From contig JAJDNT010000118.1 in NCBI GenBank assembly GCA_022340515.1, positions 1-46,959 on the forward strand: a stretch of 46,959 bases of DNA, in the 5' to 3' direction. The notes beneath the pieces are model-generated. The model searched no databases. It saw only the letters and a program-made list of their open reading frames with translations, and was not told the origin of the DNA. The position numbers were made by a program, and so were the translations under genes. The stretch's first letter is position 1, and the number at the start of each line of letters is the position of its first letter. Positions 45,101 to 46,959 of the stretch are shown here, piece by piece. This stretch comes from Deltaproteobacteria bacterium. Its GTDB lineage: Bacteria; Desulfobacterota; Syntrophobacteria; BM002.

Positions 45101-45230
45101 CTTGGAACTGGATGAACACAGTGCTGTTGCCGGTGTAATGACCAGGCTAGAGGCATACAAAAACGTCATAGAAAATAAAATGAAAAGTCAAAGTTCAAAC
45201 TTGGGCCAGCGGGCTGACATGAGGGAATAG
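42165..45230 (+). CDS. Acyl-CoA dehydratase activase, tandem BadF/BcrA domains plus DUF2229
   Basis: Likely ATP-driven electron activator of a 2-hydroxyacyl-CoA dehydratase or benzoyl-CoA reductase-like enzyme. Start at ATG 42165, 8 bases after GGGAGGG; the frame opens at 42087 without one. 1021 residues. Two ASKHA ATPase domains (about 14-300 and 336-600) each have GIDxGS and the Cys pair that normally ligates a bridging [4Fe-4S]: C141/C196 and C462/C502. C-terminal 340 residues match DUF2229 (AETCYPVKISHGHIKELLG, CTYCPM). No dehydratase subunit genes are visible beside it. Next gene is 3 bp away. Confidence 0.9.
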   Translation: MAKSEMGNSRVHYHAGIDAGSVSLKCMVINDRKEIVHEFPYKRHQGRVEERTAELIQVLYRKFGEQSIRSISFTGNHGKKLSQRFGTFYEFETISQVLGVLHLNPDVRTIIVLGGQDTALFQISHSGENWELEYFSTNGPCASGTGSFIDQQAQRLATSLYGNEQDISQDQIDTILADFIELGLKSDKPANVACRCTVFTKSDMIHLQNKGEKLEDIIYGLHLGNAMNYMSTIVSNRTLAEPIVFVGGLSLNRLQLKAFKSYLPNLIVPEHNTSTGALGVALRALELGSANRLDLAKLANSDQRLTVPTAAKLKLEKTLFQSTNEVQRTIFTGTNRVYLGIDIGSTTTKYVLVDEDRKIIHKKYVPTQGRPIEVTKKLLGYIQSDLGERIEIIGTATTGSGRNVVGDFLNADLIIDEITAHARGAIEIDPQVDTIFEIGGQDSKYICIANTYPLDFDMNKVCAAGTGSFLHELANKYGINIVGKFQEIALSSKRPVKLAERCTVFMESDLVSYDQIGIPLKDLVGGLCYAIVHNYLNRVVGDRKIGQRVMFLGGPSLNKGVVAAFEKVLGRGLIVPCHREVLGAYGAALSVQEMVEAKTINRSKFRGLSSAIADQMSYREKTCQADRFCHNQCKLKIYDFDGRRSVWGGECGRYEITKSRGDKKENLFKARDKLWQRYMAGVFVESNAEPLMAIDGRPTVGKQRALYGHQTTIMWAHFFDRLGFRLVLTPPTNTAISRAGVESVAAETCYPVKISHGHIKELLGKTKYLFIPSMINMTTAKKSEVCTYCPMVQTNSYTARMALDIDRSAILNPVIHGKYDPDTLALEIAEQIGAKLAVSKSAIKHALYFGLDKQNQFIHQLQKRGRTLIEERETHEPIVLVTGRPYNLYDERLNLRLGQNLAKIGLFSLPMDFIDVSSIDLEDFSFMYWGLGGQILRMAKFIKRHPNYFGLHLTNFGCGPDSFIEHFYRFIMGEKPYLILELDEHSAVAGVMTRLEAYKNVIENKMKSQSSNLGQRADMRE

Positions 45231-45233
45231 AAA

Positions 45234-46577
45234 ATGGCGACCAATAAAGTGATCAGTTTTCCAATAAAGGTTAATGGACCTCATCTAAAAGGTAAGACCT
45301 TACTGATTCCGGAGATGAATCGGATTGCGGCAAATCTTCTTGCTGCAACCTTCAGGGGTTTTGGGGTGCGGGCCAAAGTGATGGAGACCTACAAGGGTAT
45401 GGATTTGGGTAAAGAATACACTTCTGGCAAAGAATGCTATCCTTGTCAGGTAACCATGGGGGATATACTGCATTTTATTGAGAAGGAGAAAGACAGCCTA
45501 GGCGATAGTTTCAATCCGGGGGACTATATTTACTTCATGCCCGAGGCAGAGGGACCATGCCGCTTTGGCATGTACAACAAATACCAACGAATAGTGCTGG
45601 ATTCATTCCCCGGTTTGAGGGAACTGCAAATCATTTCCCCCAGTAACAGTGATGCTTATTCGCTAGGGGATATCCTTGAAGAGAACCAAGAGCAAGATTT
45701 TAGAAAAACCGCATATTTTTCCATGGTGGTGTCTGACGTCCTCGAAAGGCTACTCTGGAAAATCAGACCCTATGAGCGAGAATCAGGGATAACCGATGCT
45801 TTTATCCAAAAATCTGCAGAGTCTCTCGCACATGCCTTCGAACTCTACGGAAGAAGAAAACTTTTTGGCAAGATTATGAATAAGGTGGAAGAAATCGTCA
45901 GAGAGGCTAAAAACTTTGTAGATCCCGCTATCCCCCCCAAACCCTTGATCGGTATTGTTGGCGAGATCTTCTTGCGAATGCATGACCATTCCAATCAAAA
46001 CCTGGTAAAGATCTTGGAGAAGCACGGGGCTGAGGTGGTAAATGGTTCTATTTGCGAATGGGTAAACTACGTAAGCTATGATGGGTTAAGAGAGGCGAAA
46101 AAAGAGTTTCTTTTGAATCTCAAGCAGCTACGTTTGCGGCCAATGACAGGTGCTCTGAAAAATATTTTTGATTTCGGCGGGGACCTCCTCTACAAGGAAT
46201 TTAGACAAAAGAAGGTTTATAGACAGGTTAGAAATCTCGTTGATATTCCAGAAGATCACAAAATATCCCACCTAGAGCACAGTCTACAACAAAGTGACCT
46301 CTTTTCCTTTGATCTTAGTACAGAGGCCTGTCTCAGTATCTCTTCAATAGTGGAATTTGCCAAGGGAGGTTACAACGGCGTGGTAAACGTTTATCCCTTT
46401 ACCTGCATGCCGAGTATGGCTACCTCAGCCATTGTCAAGCCTTTCCTGCGTAAACTGAAGATACCCTATCTGGATGTCCCCTGCGACTCTACTATACAAC
46501 CGGGAAGGGAAGCGACAATCAGGACTTTTATGTATCAAGCCCGCCAACACTTTAACCATTCAATTACAAGGTGTTAG
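45234..46577 (+). CDS. Activase-associated CoA-dehydratase D-component-like protein
   Basis: 447 residues, start ATG three bases after the previous stop, so probably co-translated. Motifs with cysteines: GKECYPCQ (C68, C71) and EGPCRFG (C109), then NVYPFTCMPSM and VPCDSTIQPGREATI near the end, which resemble the cysteine-containing segments of the 2-hydroxyglutaryl-CoA dehydratase D-like family. Some genomes carry this part fused to the DUF2229 activase as one polypeptide of about 1400 residues or more (family knowledge), so this appears to be a split form. Cluster or substrate not shown. Confidence 0.82.
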   Translation: MATNKVISFPIKVNGPHLKGKTLLIPEMNRIAANLLAATFRGFGVRAKVMETYKGMDLGKEYTSGKECYPCQVTMGDILHFIEKEKDSLGDSFNPGDYIYFMPEAEGPCRFGMYNKYQRIVLDSFPGLRELQIISPSNSDAYSLGDILEENQEQDFRKTAYFSMVVSDVLERLLWKIRPYERESGITDAFIQKSAESLAHAFELYGRRKLFGKIMNKVEEIVREAKNFVDPAIPPKPLIGIVGEIFLRMHDHSNQNLVKILEKHGAEVVNGSICEWVNYVSYDGLREAKKEFLLNLKQLRLRPMTGALKNIFDFGGDLLYKEFRQKKVYRQVRNLVDIPEDHKISHLEHSLQQSDLFSFDLSTEACLSISSIVEFAKGGYNGVVNVYPFTCMPSMATSAIVKPFLRKLKIPYLDVPCDSTIQPGREATIRTFMYQARQHFNHSITRC

Positions 46578-46959
46578 GTGTCAGGTGTCAGGTGTCAGGA
46601 AGAAAAAGCAGAAACGCTAAACTTTAATCCTCAATAATTATGCCTGAACACTGAAACCTTTATGACGGTGCAACTTTTTTTGCCTGGTAAACATTTCTTC
46701 ATCCCACCTATGTTATTGATTCAAAATTACTTTCTCAAAATAACTAGAGTCATGTCAACCTTGGTTGCATCCTCCTGAAGATCCTGCCAGTAGAACAGCA
46801 AGCCCTGATAACCAAATTCAGTCTGGTTCCCATTTTTGTCTTATAAAACATAAGCGACTGATATACATCAATTAATTGGCATCGACCAGTTTCCAGCATA
46901 TAACTCTTCTCCGGCCCACCGCCAGGAATTCAGCCCGGGGGTGATTTCTGGAACGCTCT
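46578..46959. repeat. Downstream flank of activase operon, GTGTCAGG direct-repeat copy R
   Basis: Begins with GTGTCAGGTGTCAGGTGTCA words and runs through GCCTGAACACTGAAACCT, GGTGCAACTTTTTTTGCC and CATGTCAACCTTGGTTGCAT (46751-46770), matching 41758-41936 in order. The last 180 bases contain no recognisable gene or promoter. Confidence 0.7.

Noticed and set aside
45228-45236. Frameshift splitting one fused activase gene
   Set aside because: The upstream frame ends in a proper TAG and the next gene has its own ATG three bases later with the expected N-terminus; a split gene is the simpler reading, although I cannot exclude sequencing error.

Overview
The window (roughly half G+C) reads as a chromosomal segment of an anaerobic, Desulfobacterota-like (deltaproteobacterial) bacterium, probably an uncultured lineage. 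This is inferred from gene content: tandem benzoyl-/2-hydroxyacyl-CoA dehydratase-type activases, an ADP-forming acyl-CoA synthetase, an acyl-CoA dehydrogenase, a flavoredoxin-like flavoprotein, a B12-binding radical SAM protein, a sigma54-type response regulator, and the gene orders LysM-dprA-topA and queA-tgt-yajC-secD-secF. No phage, transposase, plasmid or CRISPR locus was seen.

Layout. 1-8.2 kb: 3' end of an acyl-CoA dehydrogenase, ftsH, pepA (minus), a TPR lipoprotein (minus) and a fused acyl-CoA synthetase. 8.2-15.4 kb: signalling and envelope genes, namely an AbrB-like small protein, a coiled-coil/SH3 lipoprotein, a two-gene c-di-GMP unit (FHA-cNMP-PilZ protein followed by a membrane GGDEF cyclase), a methionine aminopeptidase with an N-terminal SEC-C zinc motif, and a stand-alone cNMP-binding protein whose 3' end meets a convergent tRNA-Phe. 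15.7-29.7 kb: a long minus-strand housekeeping block (zinc-ribbon acidic protein, rsmE, prepilin peptidase, topA, dprA, LysM protein, secF, secD, yajC, tgt, queA, DUF2065 protein). 30.2-35.9 kb: plus-strand alr, argS, SPOR protein and radical SAM protein. 36.2-38.3 kb: flavoredoxin-like protein and MFS transporter (minus). 38.5-41.7 kb: a two-component pair whose kinase is fused to a degenerate CDP-alcohol phosphotransferase domain. 42.2-46.6 kb: a two-gene activase/DUF2229 operon with related direct repeats on both sides.

The most distinctive non-gene signal is in the intergenic DNA. Nearly every gap above 100 bp carries a hairpin repeat built from iterated 8-12 bp words. Two gaps (22.04-22.27 kb and 34.03-34.25 kb) carry copies of a roughly 220 bp element that folds the same way in both, with compensatory base changes, so it is a candidate structured RNA. 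Other leads are the phosphotransferase-kinase fusion, the FHA-cNMP-PilZ fusion, a 20-codon leader-peptide candidate with its own promoter-like sequence, and a perfect 17-bp-stem hairpin upstream of alr.

Functionally the window mixes housekeeping (protein quality control, secretion, queuosine, DNA topology, cell wall) with second-messenger and two-component signalling and with anaerobic acyl-CoA metabolism. Functions are inferred from motifs read by eye; no database search was run.
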